Shown here: one piece after another, positions 7,766 through 16,709 of the stretch
How the letters are laid out: each line of letters begins with the position of its first letter
Numbering within the stretch: position 1 is the stretch's first letter
Assembly (NCBI GenBank): GCA_963579025.1
Contig: CAUZFZ010000053.1
Location: 1-53,924, forward strand
Direction of reading: 5' to 3'
DNA length: 53,924 nucleotides
DNA from: CAUZFZ01 sp963579025
GTDB taxonomy: Bacteria; Planctomycetota; Planctomycetia; Planctomycetales; Planctomycetaceae
Position numbers and translations under genes: made by a program
The notes under the pieces: model-generated
What the model was told of the DNA's origin: nothing
Database searches by the model: none
What the model saw: the letters and a program-made list of their open reading frames with translations, nothing else

Positions 7766-9169
7766 ATGGCACGCGATTTTGTAACGGAGAGCCTGAGCCA
7801 CGATCCCGTTCACGGCTACATCCCTTTCGTATCGCGCGAAGGACTGCCCGCCGGCGAAGTCTCCGAGCAGGCGATTATCGATCATCCGTGGGTCCAGCGG
7901 CTGAGGCATATCCACCAGTTGCAAACCGCCTGGTGGGTGTTTCCCTCTGCCGAACACATGCGGTTTCAGCATGTCATGGGAGTGATGCACCTTGCGTCAC
8001 GGGCCATTGACGCATGGTACGAATCGCTCGAAACCGTGTGCCCGAATGTGCCATCGCGAGCCTATGTCGAGAGTCTGACGCGTATGGCAGCACTGCTGCA
8101 CGATGTAGGCCACGGGCCGTTCGGGCATTTCTTTGACGACCAGTTCCTCGCTCAGTTCGGCGTCACGCACGAGGACATTGGCGCGGTCGTCATTGAACAG
8201 GAACTGGGAGACCTGCTGCGTGGAATCCGCCGCAATCCGAACGGGAAGCTGGGGCCTCTGGAAGAGCTGGATCCGAAGCAGATTGGCTGGCTGATTCGTC
8301 GACCGCCCCCTGGTGACGCAACCGACGGTCATCCCGACTGGCTGCGTAAACTCCGCGCGTTGTTCAGCGGGATCTATACAGTCGACAACATGGACTTCGT
8401 GCTGCGCGATGCATACACGTCCGGCTACAACACAAAAGCTTTCGACCTGTCGCGACTGCTGCACTACAGCTTCTTCACGTCGGCTGGCCTGACGATCCAT
8501 TCCCGTGGTCTGCCAGCACTGGTCAATTTTGTCGAGACGCGGGCCAATCTGTTCCGCACGATTTACTTCCACCGCACCGTGCGGGCACTCGACCTGGCGC
8601 TCGAGGATGTCTTCGGCGAAACGATGCAGCATCTGTTCGACGGCAACCCGCTGGACAACCTCGACGCGTACCGGAAATTCGACGAATCAACATTCCTGGT
8701 CGACGTACGCCGCTGGGCCGACCATGACGATCCGGAGATCCGGGCACTCGGTGTCCAGTGGCAGAAAATCCTTCACCGCCAGCTGTCCTGGAAGATGAGC
8801 TGTGAGCGGACCATCAACTTTCACTCGGCCATGTCCGAGCGAACAACGATTTTCTCCGAACCGGATCTCGTCGAACGTCGTCTGCGGGAGAAGCTGTCGC
8901 CGGAGATACGGGATATTCCGCTGCGTATTGATGTGGCCAAACACTACCACCGCCCGAGTGCGCGGCTCCCAACCGGTGGTCAGAATTTCCTGCTCGACCC
9001 GGCCTGCCCGGAACCGGTCGAACTCAACGACGATGAGCTGTTCCGCGCGCTGCCGGTGAGTTTTCTGATCTTCCGCGTGTACGCACAGGACCACGATCAC
9101 GACCCCGAACTGAATGCCGCGCTCAACTCTGTGCTCGGGGCCACTGTGGATTCGAAGACAAACATGTAG
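7766..9169 (+). CDS. HD-domain phosphohydrolase, SAMHD1/dGTPase-like
   Basis: This 467-aa cytoplasmic protein has the HD metal-binding core: H69 in MRFQHVMGVMH, H112-D113 in ALLHDVGHGPFGH, and D207 in YTVDNMDFVLRDAY. The order and spacing match the SAMHD1-like / YdhJ group, which hydrolyses dNTPs or related nucleotides; the opening HDPVHGYI is also typical of that group. The exact substrate cannot be read from sequence. GGGAG lies 8 bases before the ATG. It stands alone: the preceding gene is divergent and the next plus-strand gene begins 205 bases later. The 296 bases before it (7470-7765) hold only this site and no other signal I can support. Confidence 0.88.
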   Translation: MARDFVTESLSHDPVHGYIPFVSREGLPAGEVSEQAIIDHPWVQRLRHIHQLQTAWWVFPSAEHMRFQHVMGVMHLASRAIDAWYESLETVCPNVPSRAYVESLTRMAALLHDVGHGPFGHFFDDQFLAQFGVTHEDIGAVVIEQELGDLLRGIRRNPNGKLGPLEELDPKQIGWLIRRPPPGDATDGHPDWLRKLRALFSGIYTVDNMDFVLRDAYTSGYNTKAFDLSRLLHYSFFTSAGLTIHSRGLPALVNFVETRANLFRTIYFHRTVRALDLALEDVFGETMQHLFDGNPLDNLDAYRKFDESTFLVDVRRWADHDDPEIRALGVQWQKILHRQLSWKMSCERTINFHSAMSERTTIFSEPDLVERRLREKLSPEIRDIPLRIDVAKHYHRPSARLPTGGQNFLLDPACPEPVELNDDELFRALPVSFLIFRVYAQDHDHDPELNAALNSVLGATVDSKTNM

Positions 9170-9374
9170 CCGCCCGCCCGTGATTGCCGCTCGCAAGTGG
9201 CCGGGTTGATCCGGCGAGAATGGATCGGCGGCAAGTCGTCTTTCCACAGTTTTGAGTGTCTGGTATCAAACACGAACGATCAGGGAAGGTACGTTCGTAC
9301 TGCGGCGTCTGGCGTTTTGGATATGTGTCCGAATCGTGCGTCAGAACCGACTCGCGTGATCGGAAAGGACTCCG

Positions 9375-12038
9375 ATGCAGAACTCGATCTGGAAACTCAC
9401 CACTCTTGCCGGCGTCATCGGTGTCGGCTTTCTTATTGTCCTGCAGGCGCAGGATGGATTGAAGCAGGACGACCAGGAACAGCACGCGCTCGTTCCGGCC
9501 GGCCAACCTGGCCCCGCCGATGGGAATGTGGGGGACGCCAAACCCTCGGGCGAGCTTAGCCAGGCCGCATTCTGGCAACCCGGCCAGTCAGTAGGACCCG
9601 ACGAACTCCGGGAGAACACCGAACCGCCGGTCGCTGATCAGTCGGAGCCGGTGTTCGGGCCAGGATCATCCGGATTCGCATCACGTCCCGAGGGCACAGC
9701 GGCGACGCAGCGGTTGCTGCCCGACCCGTCCGATTTGCCCGGACTGCCACCGTTCGATGTGGAGCCAGCTCCTGCCCATGCACTCAACGAGGCGCCGCGT
9801 ATCCCCGATTCACCCGTGGGAGTGGTTAGCATTTCGGAGCCCGACTTCGGCCCGGACCCATTCGCCACTAACGCAACCGTGCCTGACGGCAACGTCGCAG
9901 CGGCACTGCCGGAACCTGGTCGACTGGTGGATGAACCGAGTCTCCCCTTCCCCGCAGTCGTGACCACTCCGAATTCCCTTCCTGAGAGTCCGGTGATCGA
10001 ACCGGTTGGCAATCAGGTCACTTCATTTCCCGAGCTGCCCGGTAGCCTTCCGGAATTCACAACTGATGCGAATCCAGCATCAGCAACACCTGCTGCCACG
10101 AGTCCGCTTGAGACGCAGCGGGAGATGGTCTCCAGATTGATGGCGGAGGCCCGGCAGGCGATCGAGGCTGGTCAGCTCCTGACGGCACGTGACAAAGCGC
10201 AGGAGGCAGAGTCCATTCCAATAGCCTACGGTCTCGTGGACGCGCGGCCTGCAGAACTCATTCGCGAAATTGACGAACGTCTCTCGGCAAGGGCGACGTC
10301 TGCAGCGACGACCGTCGCCCTGCCTGGGCTGCCCGAACCACTTGGTCCATCTTCGTTGCCCGGGATAAAACCGGCCGCCTCACTGGTCGCAGACTTTCCG
10401 AGCCCATTCCCGGCCCAGCCCGATTCCGCGGACGAAACGGCCAGTCGACTGATTCCAGTGCCCGGCCTGTCGCCGGAAGACGACCCGTTGGTAGCGACGC
10501 CCGCAGAGTTGCCGGGAGAGCTTCCTGAATTCAGTTCGAACATCCACGCCGCAACGGACGAGAGTGACGTCCAAAGCGCATCCACTGCGACCTCTGTCTC
10601 GGGACCGGCCGGTACGGCCGAATTCCCCGCCGATGCTCCCGGAGCCACACAGCGGCCCGAACTGACGATCGAAAAGAACGCTCCGCCAGACGCAACACTT
10701 GGTGAGCCGATGATCTACTCGATCCGGATCGTAAACCGCGGCGATGCGAACGCAGCCCGTGTGGTCGTCGAGGATCAGATTCCGAATGGCTGCCGGTTGG
10801 TCGGCACGATCCCGCAAGCTGAGTTGATTGGTACAAAACTGCTGTGGCGATTGGGACGCCTGGCGTCCGGAGAACAGAAAAAACTGCTCATCAAAGTCGT
10901 GCCGATTGAAGAAGGCGACGTTGGCAGCATCGCCACCGTCAATTTCACATCGGAGGTTGCCACGCGAACTGCGGTTCGTCAGCCCGCGGCACCGGACCTG
11001 CGAGTACGCATGAATGCTCCGCGTCAGGCGAATGTCGGCCAGGCGATCGTCTTCAGTTTCAAGATCGAAAACGCGGGCCAGCGTGATGCCAAAGATGTCA
11101 GCCTGCAGAACATCATCCCCGTCGGCTTCCAGCACGCGGCAGGCAACGACCTGACGTACGACGTCGGGACGATTCCGGCCGGCAAGTCGTTCGAAATCGA
11201 CCTGGAGCTGATGGCCGTCGAACCGGGCCGCCACACGAACCGGACGATCGTCAAGACGACTGGTGGAGCCACGACCGAATCGAACGCGATCGTGGAGATC
11301 CTTGAACAACGCGGGCTGAAGATCACCGCCTCGGCCGGGCAGGCCAGCGTGGTCGGGCAGCGATTCGTGCAGCGGATCACCGTGACGAATGAGTCAACGC
11401 AGAGCGTCTCCGACGGGGCGGTCACGTTGTCGCTCGGGCGTCAATTGCGGTTTGTCTCAGCGTCGAGCGACGGCATTCACGACAAGCCGAACAGTCAGAT
11501 TCAGTGGCGTCTGCCACCGATCGGGCCCGGCCAGTCCGTCAATGTTGAGACGACAGCCATTGCTGCCCAGACCGGTAGTCACGCATGCCAGATTCAGCTC
11601 AACGTGCCCGGACGTGAGACACAGAATATCGAGGTGGTACGAACTGTCCGCGGTATCGCCGCACTGCAACTCGATCTGTCGGATGTTCCCGCAACGGTCT
11701 TTCCGGGCGACGAATTTGCAGTGAGAGTCCGATTGCTGAATCGGGGAACCGGGGCGGATTCCAACATTCAGTTTGGCCTGCGCGTCCCGTCAGAACTGGA
11801 GATTGTCAAAGCCCTCGGCCCAGTCAAGCACACGCCCCCAACATCGACACAGGGCGGCCGCCTGGTTTCGTTCAATGCGATTCCGGAAATCGGAGAAGGT
11901 GCGTCCGTCGACTTCGAGATCACACTCCGGGCTCGAACGCCGGGTCGTCCGAAACTGCGTGCCGAGGTTCGTTCGGACCAGTTGACGGAACCAGTCGCCT
12001 CTGAAGCCGCCGTTGTCGTGATCGACACCGCCCCGTAA
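9375..12038 (+). CDS. Large secreted DUF11-repeat protein, 887 aa
   Basis: An N-terminal hydrophobic segment (residues 6-25) directs export. Residues 30-240 form a Pro/Glu/Ser-rich linker. Around 245-290 there is a helical stretch resembling a tetratricopeptide unit (MAEARQAIEAGQLLTARDKA). A second linker follows. From about 430 to the end there are four DUF11-like immunoglobulin-type repeats (TLGEPMIYSIRIVNRGDANA, NVGQAIVFSFKIENAGQRDA, VVGQRFVQRITVTNES, FPGDEFAVRVRLLNRG). These domains are known in cell-surface and cell-wall-like proteins of planctomycetes. The SD AAAGGA is 5 bases before the ATG. It probably acts in the periplasm or at the surface as a structural protein. The linker could be variable between strains. 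Confidence 0.85.
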   Translation: MQNSIWKLTTLAGVIGVGFLIVLQAQDGLKQDDQEQHALVPAGQPGPADGNVGDAKPSGELSQAAFWQPGQSVGPDELRENTEPPVADQSEPVFGPGSSGFASRPEGTAATQRLLPDPSDLPGLPPFDVEPAPAHALNEAPRIPDSPVGVVSISEPDFGPDPFATNATVPDGNVAAALPEPGRLVDEPSLPFPAVVTTPNSLPESPVIEPVGNQVTSFPELPGSLPEFTTDANPASATPAATSPLETQREMVSRLMAEARQAIEAGQLLTARDKAQEAESIPIAYGLVDARPAELIREIDERLSARATSAATTVALPGLPEPLGPSSLPGIKPAASLVADFPSPFPAQPDSADETASRLIPVPGLSPEDDPLVATPAELPGELPEFSSNIHAATDESDVQSASTATSVSGPAGTAEFPADAPGATQRPELTIEKNAPPDATLGEPMIYSIRIVNRGDANAARVVVEDQIPNGCRLVGTIPQAELIGTKLLWRLGRLASGEQKKLLIKVVPIEEGDVGSIATVNFTSEVATRTAVRQPAAPDLRVRMNAPRQANVGQAIVFSFKIENAGQRDAKDVSLQNIIPVGFQHAAGNDLTYDVGTIPAGKSFEIDLELMAVEPGRHTNRTIVKTTGGATTESNAIVEILEQRGLKITASAGQASVVGQRFVQRITVTNESTQSVSDGAVTLSLGRQLRFVSASSDGIHDKPNSQIQWRLPPIGPGQSVNVETTAIAAQTGSHACQIQLNVPGRETQNIEVVRTVRGIAALQLDLSDVPATVFPGDEFAVRVRLLNRGTGADSNIQFGLRVPSELEIVKALGPVKHTPPTSTQGGRLVSFNAIPEIGEGASVDFEITLRARTPGRPKLRAEVRSDQLTEPVASEAAVVVIDTAP

Positions 12039-12060
12039 CCGTCGCCGCTTCGTTCGTAGT

Positions 12061-12078
12061 AACCGCACATGTGCGGTT
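12061..12078. repeat. Perfect 18-nt palindrome
   Basis: aaccgcacatgtgcggtt is fully self-complementary. It lies 23 bases after the DUF11 stop and 144 bases before the Uma2 start. It might be the stem of a 3' hairpin or an operator for a dimeric regulator; a T-run is lacking, so a classical terminator is unlikely. Confidence 0.45.
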
Positions 12079-12221
12079 CAATCGCGAGCCGAGCCACGGA
12101 ATGCTCCGGCACAGCGGGATCGTATGCACCTCCGATCCGGACGAATGTCGCTCCGGCGAGTGATGCAAAGCTCGCATCGCGCATAGAATCCTGGCATGAT
12201 AAACGCGGGAGGATTGAAGCG

Positions 12222-12980
12222 ATGAGCCGAATTCAGATTCCAGCAGACATCGAGTATCCGGAATCAGATGGAGAACCGATGGGCGAAACGGACCTGCACA
12301 TCGCCTGGATGTTTCGTCTCCGGGACCTGTTCATGTATCGCTACCGAGGCGAAAACGTCTACGTCGCATGCAATCTCCTGATGTACTACGAGGAAGGGAA
12401 TCCTCAGAAATTCCTCGTGCCTGACGTGTTCGTGGTCAAGGACTGTGATCCCGGGATGCGCCGCACCTTTCGGATCTGGGATGAAGAGCGGATTCCTGAT
12501 GTCGTTTTTGAAGTGACCTCGAAAGCGACGCGCGCCGACGATGAATCCTTCAAGCCACAGAGGTACGCGCAAATCGGTGTGCGCGAACTCGTGCTATACG
12601 ACCCCACGGGCGATTACCTGCAGACACAATTACAGCTTTATCGGCTGGAAGACGGTGTCTATGTTCGTGTCGAACCCGACGTTAACGGCGCGTTGGAATC
12701 CGAAGAGCTGAATCTGCTGGTACTTCTCGACGACGGAGAATTGGTCCTGCGCGATCGGACATCCGGCCAATCACTGCGGACCCACGGCGAAGCAGCGGAA
12801 GAACTGGCCCAGGCTGCGCAAGCTAAGACTCAGGCTGCGCAGGCTAAGACTCAGGCTGCGGAAGCTCAGGCACAGGCCGCCGAGTCCCGGGCCGCTGCCG
12901 AATCTGCCGCACGTGAGAAGGCGGAAGCCGAAATCCGCAGGCTGCGTGAAGAGTTGAGGCGGCTGGGCAGAACAGATTGA
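12222..12980 (+). CDS. Uma2-family nuclease with heptad-repeat coiled-coil tail
   Basis: A 252-aa protein. Residues 1-180 carry the Uma2 (DUF820) restriction-endonuclease-like fold: LVPDVFVVKD with the catalytic Asp, IPDVVFEVTSKAT with the Glu-x-Thr/Ser-x-Lys element, then YAQIGVRELVLYDP. I start at 12222 because GGGAGGA lies 8 bases upstream; the open frame extends 51 codons further without a site. From about residue 190 the tail is an Ala/Gln/Glu coiled coil (EELAQAAQAKTQAAQAKTQA) ending in a basic RRLREELRRLG. Uma2 proteins are very numerous in planctomycetes and cyanobacteria; their biological target is not known. It converges on the next gene with a 9-base gap. Confidence 0.9.
   Translation: MSRIQIPADIEYPESDGEPMGETDLHIAWMFRLRDLFMYRYRGENVYVACNLLMYYEEGNPQKFLVPDVFVVKDCDPGMRRTFRIWDEERIPDVVFEVTSKATRADDESFKPQRYAQIGVRELVLYDPTGDYLQTQLQLYRLEDGVYVRVEPDVNGALESEELNLLVLLDDGELVLRDRTSGQSLRTHGEAAEELAQAAQAKTQAAQAKTQAAEAQAQAAESRAAAESAAREKAEAEIRRLREELRRLGRTD
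12810..12872 (+). repeat. 21-nt tandem repeat coding for one heptad each
   Basis: Three head-to-tail units begin at 12810, 12831 and 12852. The first two differ by one base (caggctgcgcaagctaagac versus caggctgcgcaggctaagac, plus t), and the third is diverged. Each unit encodes QAAQAKT, exactly one coiled-coil heptad, so slippage would change tail length without losing frame or coil register. Confidence 0.75.
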
Positions 12981-12989
12981 AGTTCTTAC

Positions 12990-13703
12990 CTACTTCGTTT
13001 TCTGGCCGGGTTCCACAGCGTTGCCGAACAGGTAGACGTCGTCGAAACGCCCGGTGTCGTCGAATGATCCAATGCCGACGCGTCCCCATCCGAAGGTCTT
13101 ATCGGTCGCGGTCATGATCGGCTTCTGCATATCGTCGAAGAAGACTTCGATCTTCCCGCTTTCGACATCCCGCACAATCCGCGCGTGATGCCATTCGTCG
13201 TCCCAGTTCGTGCCCTTCGTCGTTTTCGTTGAGATCTTCGTGCGCGGCTGCTCATTGACGATGAAGATTTGATTGGCATGGTCATCGGTCCGTTTGCCGA
13301 AGTGGACGTAATACAGGTGCGATGGGTCCTGGAATCCGAAGAACAGACACAAGTCGCGATGCGGATAGTCCTTCTTTGTGGACTGAAACTTCACGTCGAG
13401 TACGAAGCTGCCGACGACGGCGTTCTTCTGAATGTTGCGGTTGAATGGTGAACGCACCGGGTTCTCGATTTTGCTCTGCCCGAACTGCTCGTACCGTTGA
13501 TTGCCGCTGTCACTGACGATTCGCCATGCCTTCGGATCGGCCGGTTCCCAGTTGTCAGCGCCCTTCGAAAAATCGTCACAGAACACGAGTGGCAGATCGG
13601 TGTCGATTTTTGGGGCCTTGCTCCTGCATGGGGCGTCTGCCGCGGATGCAATGGATGACAACGCCACGAGAACAATGCAGGCGGACATATCGAAACGGGA
13701 CAT
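12990..13703 (-). CDS. Secreted concanavalin A-like lectin/glucanase-fold protein
   Basis: A 237-aa protein with a signal peptide (MSRFDMSACIVLVALSSIAS). The mature part has the beta-sandwich pattern of LamG/DUF1080-type domains: LVFCDDFSKGADNWEP, SFVLDVKFQS, CLFFGFQDPSHLYYVHF, WHHARIVRD, GRVGIGSFDDTGRFDDV. Such domains bind or hydrolyse glycans; no catalytic pair is evident, so binding is more likely. GAGG precedes the ATG. It is a single gene that converges with the Uma2 gene (9-base gap) and diverges from the next plus-strand gene. Confidence 0.75.
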   Translation of the reverse strand: MSRFDMSACIVLVALSSIASAADAPCRSKAPKIDTDLPLVFCDDFSKGADNWEPADPKAWRIVSDSGNQRYEQFGQSKIENPVRSPFNRNIQKNAVVGSFVLDVKFQSTKKDYPHRDLCLFFGFQDPSHLYYVHFGKRTDDHANQIFIVNEQPRTKISTKTTKGTNWDDEWHHARIVRDVESGKIEVFFDDMQKPIMTATDKTFGWGRVGIGSFDDTGRFDDVYLFGNAVEPGQKTK

Positions 13704-13899
13704 GGATGGAGGTCCTCATGCTGGTTGGACATCTGGTCGAGGCCGGTCGGCCGAGCATTGAGTAGAGCCGATTTTACTCGGTTGCGGCAAGCAAGTGCGT
13801 CGTCCATCGCAGAGACTGCGGCGACCGATGCTCGCCAGTGGCGGCTCAGGCTGCTAACAATCCAACCAGAATCCGCTCGCTACCAGAAAGGTCGACATC

Positions 13900-15489
13900 A
13901 TGCTCGTGGGCTATGTCAGTGATGAACGTTACGTGGCAATCGCCGATTGCCTGCTGCTGTTCGAGAACGACCGTGGCGCCGTCGAAGCGCGATCCAGAGC
14001 AGACGGATCGGTCGATTCCGATGTCGAGCCGGGTAAATATGAAGTGTCGCTCAATCGAGACGGCTTCGGACCGAAGCGAGTCCGCATCACCGTGCAGGAC
14101 GGAGAGCCGCATCAATTCCGGCTGTTGTCTGCGGGACTGCTGGGATACGCCTGGCCCAAAGCGGTGCGGGGGGGAGAGAAAGCGGAATTCCGAGTCCATG
14201 CGCACGAGGCGTACAAGATCTCTTTGTGGCGGTACGGCTACGAGAAGGAGATGGTTCGGAAGATCGGCTGGTTCGACGAGCATGGCCCTGGAGCGACAGT
14301 CCAGATCACTCCAGACGGGGACTACACGCGAACCGGTGCGCAGTGGAATCGCTTTGGCTACTCAAGCCCGCATCACAAGCAATTCGTCACCGCACCTGAT
14401 CGCAGCGGTCTGTACTACTTTCACGCGAAGGGCGAATCCGGTCAGTTCTTCTCGTTTCCGTGGGTCGTTGCGCCCGCACGCCCGACGTCTCCCATTGCGG
14501 TGCTGGCCGCGGACATGACGTGGAACGCCTACAACAACTTTGGCGGACGCAGCAACTACATCCATCCCGATCGCCTGCCCGCCGTGCCGACATTGAACGC
14601 GCGGCTTGAACTGAGCCGCTACACCGATCCCGAGCACATCAACTATGGCTGCACGGAATATGACCCGCTGTCATTCGACCGACCCGAATCGATCAACTCC
14701 ATTCCGGAAGATGAGCACATTCTGAATCCGATTGAAGGCCGTGCTGCCTGTCACATTGCTCCGGCTGAGTGGCGGCTGTTCGGCTGGCTGGAACGCGAGG
14801 GATTCGACTACGACCTGTACTCCGAAACACAGTTCCATTTCGGGACACTGAATCTGGACGACTACCGGCTGCTGATGATCAGCACTCATCCCGAATACTG
14901 GTCGGCCGACATGTACTTTCGTCTGAAGAAGTGGGTCTTTGAACGCGGCGGACGACTGATGTATCTGGGCGGGAATGGCCTGAACTGCGAGGTTGAATTC
15001 ACTGACGAGCAGACCTGCATCTACCGCAACGGAGACGATCGTCAATTGCGTGACACGGCCAACGGCTTCGAAAGCCGCTTTCATCAGCGACAGGAATCGG
15101 AAGCGAATCTGCTGGGTGTTGTGTATGACGCGCGAGGCATCATGACTGCTGCACCGTATCGCGTGATCGATGATTCTCACTGGGTGTTTGCCGACACGGG
15201 TCTGAGGAACGGCGACCTGTTCGGGACGGAATGCCAGCACGAACGCGTGCCTGGCGGCGCCTCGGGGCACGAAACCGACAAGCGATCACCCAGCTCTCCC
15301 GCGAACACGCAATTTCTGGCGCAGGGACTCAACCCCGGTGGCGGTGGAGCCGAGATGGTGATTCACGAACCAGGCAACGGAGCCGCTGTCTTCTCTGCCG
15401 GATCCATCTGCTGGCCAAGTTCACTGCTTGTGGATGAAGGCGTCTCGAAAATCACTGCGAACGTCGTACGCCGATTTGCGGCGGAGTGA
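13900..15489 (+). CDS. N,N-dimethylformamidase beta-subunit-like protein
   Basis: A 529-aa protein with the large-subunit domain of N,N-dimethylformamidase in the second half: WNAYNNFGGRSNY, then FGTLNLDDYRLLMISTHPEY, then WSADMYFRLKKWVFERGGRL and YLGGNG. This is a class-I-amidotransferase-like fold; the DMF enzyme uses an iron site. Residues 1-100 form an extra beta-rich domain. AGAAAGG lies 8 bases before the ATG. The DMFase small alpha subunit is absent here and the protein is shorter than the DMFase large subunit (about 760), so the substrate is probably another amide or not an amide at all. No signal peptide is visible. Confidence 0.8.
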   Translation: MLVGYVSDERYVAIADCLLLFENDRGAVEARSRADGSVDSDVEPGKYEVSLNRDGFGPKRVRITVQDGEPHQFRLLSAGLLGYAWPKAVRGGEKAEFRVHAHEAYKISLWRYGYEKEMVRKIGWFDEHGPGATVQITPDGDYTRTGAQWNRFGYSSPHHKQFVTAPDRSGLYYFHAKGESGQFFSFPWVVAPARPTSPIAVLAADMTWNAYNNFGGRSNYIHPDRLPAVPTLNARLELSRYTDPEHINYGCTEYDPLSFDRPESINSIPEDEHILNPIEGRAACHIAPAEWRLFGWLEREGFDYDLYSETQFHFGTLNLDDYRLLMISTHPEYWSADMYFRLKKWVFERGGRLMYLGGNGLNCEVEFTDEQTCIYRNGDDRQLRDTANGFESRFHQRQESEANLLGVVYDARGIMTAAPYRVIDDSHWVFADTGLRNGDLFGTECQHERVPGGASGHETDKRSPSSPANTQFLAQGLNPGGGGAEMVIHEPGNGAAVFSAGSICWPSSLLVDEGVSKITANVVRRFAAE

Positions 15490-15495
15490 CATACG

Positions 15496-15543
15496 GAAGG
15501 CTGAAGGTTACGGCATGAGGGTCACTCGGCCTTCGCTGTTTTG
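15496..15543 (+). terminator. Candidate rho-independent terminator
   Basis: gaaggctga (15496-15504) can pair with tcggccttc (15526-15534), nine pairs with one wobble, followed by gctgttttg. It lies 6 bases after the DMFase-like stop and before the YhaM start. The 21-base loop is long, so confidence is moderate. Confidence 0.45.
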
Positions 15544-15561
15544 ATTCAAACAGGATTCGAT

Positions 15562-16632
15562 ATGTCTACACAGCCGTCTGACATCACACCGGGCCCAGTG
15601 CCGCTTCATCAGATGACTCCGGACCAGCACGGGGACACGTTCGCGCTACTCAGTGATCGCCACGAAGCTCGAACAAAGGACGATCGTCCTTATTTTCGCG
15701 TGACATTCCGTGACGCGAAGCGATCGGCTGTCGCCATGCTGTGGCACGACCACGGACTGTTCGCAGACTGCCAGGACAACTGGAAAGTCGGTACGTTCTA
15801 CAAACTCCGCTGCCGATACACCGAGAATTCTTACGGTTCTCAGCTCGACATCGATCGACTGCGTCCGGTCGACGAATCAGATCGCGAGACCGGGTTCCGG
15901 GAAGACAACTTCTATGCAACCAGCCGGTACGACCGTGGGGTGATGTTCCAGCAGTTGCTGGACCTTGTCCACGAACACATCACGGAGGAACCACTGCAGC
16001 AACTGGTCGTCGGTCTTCTGACGGAACACGCAGAACAGATTCAGCAGCACTCAGCGGCCATGCGTAACCACCATGCGTTTGCCGGCGGTTACCTGGAGCA
16101 CACGTTGTCGGTCACGAAAAACGCGTTGTTCTTCGCGGACCGCTACGCGGATTACTACACCGACATGCGGCCGATCCTGTCGAAGTCGCTGGTTGTGGCC
16201 GGCGCCGTTCTGCATGACATCGGCAAACTCGAAGAGCTGGAGTTCAAACCGGAAGGCTGGGTGTACACAGCACGAGGACGGCTGGTGGGGCATATTCTCA
16301 TCGGACGCGACATGGTGCGGGAGAAAGCTCGGGAGATCACGGACCTGGATCCCGAAACACTGCTTCGCCTCGAGCACATGATCATCTCGCACCAGAACCT
16401 GCCGGAGTGGGGATCACCGATCGCGCCGCATACTCCTGAAGCGATGCTCGTTCACTTTGCGGATGATCTGGATGCGAAATTCCACGAACTGGCCGTGCAG
16501 CTCGAAGCTCGCTGGCCGGACGGGACGGAATTCACGGACCGCAAGAACCCACTCCGCAGAAGCATCTTTATTGGCCTGAGCCAGGAGGCCAGTGAGTCGG
16601 ACGCCGAAAGTGGTTCATCCGACCCGGAATAA
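15562..16632 (+). CDS. 3'-5' exoribonuclease YhaM-type (OB fold + HD)
   Basis: A 356-aa protein matching the YhaM architecture. An OB-fold nucleic-acid-binding domain comes first (about residues 20-105: YFRVTFRDAKRSAVAMLWHD, then FYKLRCRY). An HD domain follows: HHAFAGGYLEHT with H180, HD at 218-219 in VLHDIGKLEEL, and GHILIGRDMV. YhaM enzymes degrade RNA and single-stranded DNA from the 3' end in a metal-dependent way. I start at 15562 (MSTQPS), with agga about 8 bases upstream, rather than at the in-frame TTG at 15541. The acidic tail (SESDAESGSSDPE) is not part of the family core. The gene converges on the RTX gene with a 77-base gap. Confidence 0.88.
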   Translation: MSTQPSDITPGPVPLHQMTPDQHGDTFALLSDRHEARTKDDRPYFRVTFRDAKRSAVAMLWHDHGLFADCQDNWKVGTFYKLRCRYTENSYGSQLDIDRLRPVDESDRETGFREDNFYATSRYDRGVMFQQLLDLVHEHITEEPLQQLVVGLLTEHAEQIQQHSAAMRNHHAFAGGYLEHTLSVTKNALFFADRYADYYTDMRPILSKSLVVAGAVLHDIGKLEELEFKPEGWVYTARGRLVGHILIGRDMVREKAREITDLDPETLLRLEHMIISHQNLPEWGSPIAPHTPEAMLVHFADDLDAKFHELAVQLEARWPDGTEFTDRKNPLRRSIFIGLSQEASESDAESGSSDPE

Positions 16633-16709
16633 CGCAAACGGCACCCGAGAACTCGAATGTCGTCGCGCTGCGGCTGCTGGCACGTTTTCACCTGCCACTC
16701 GATGTCTGA

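Noticed and set aside
10380..11309. 309-aa minus-strand frame opposite the DUF11 gene
   Set aside because: Antisense shadow; the plus-strand frame has four recognised repeats.
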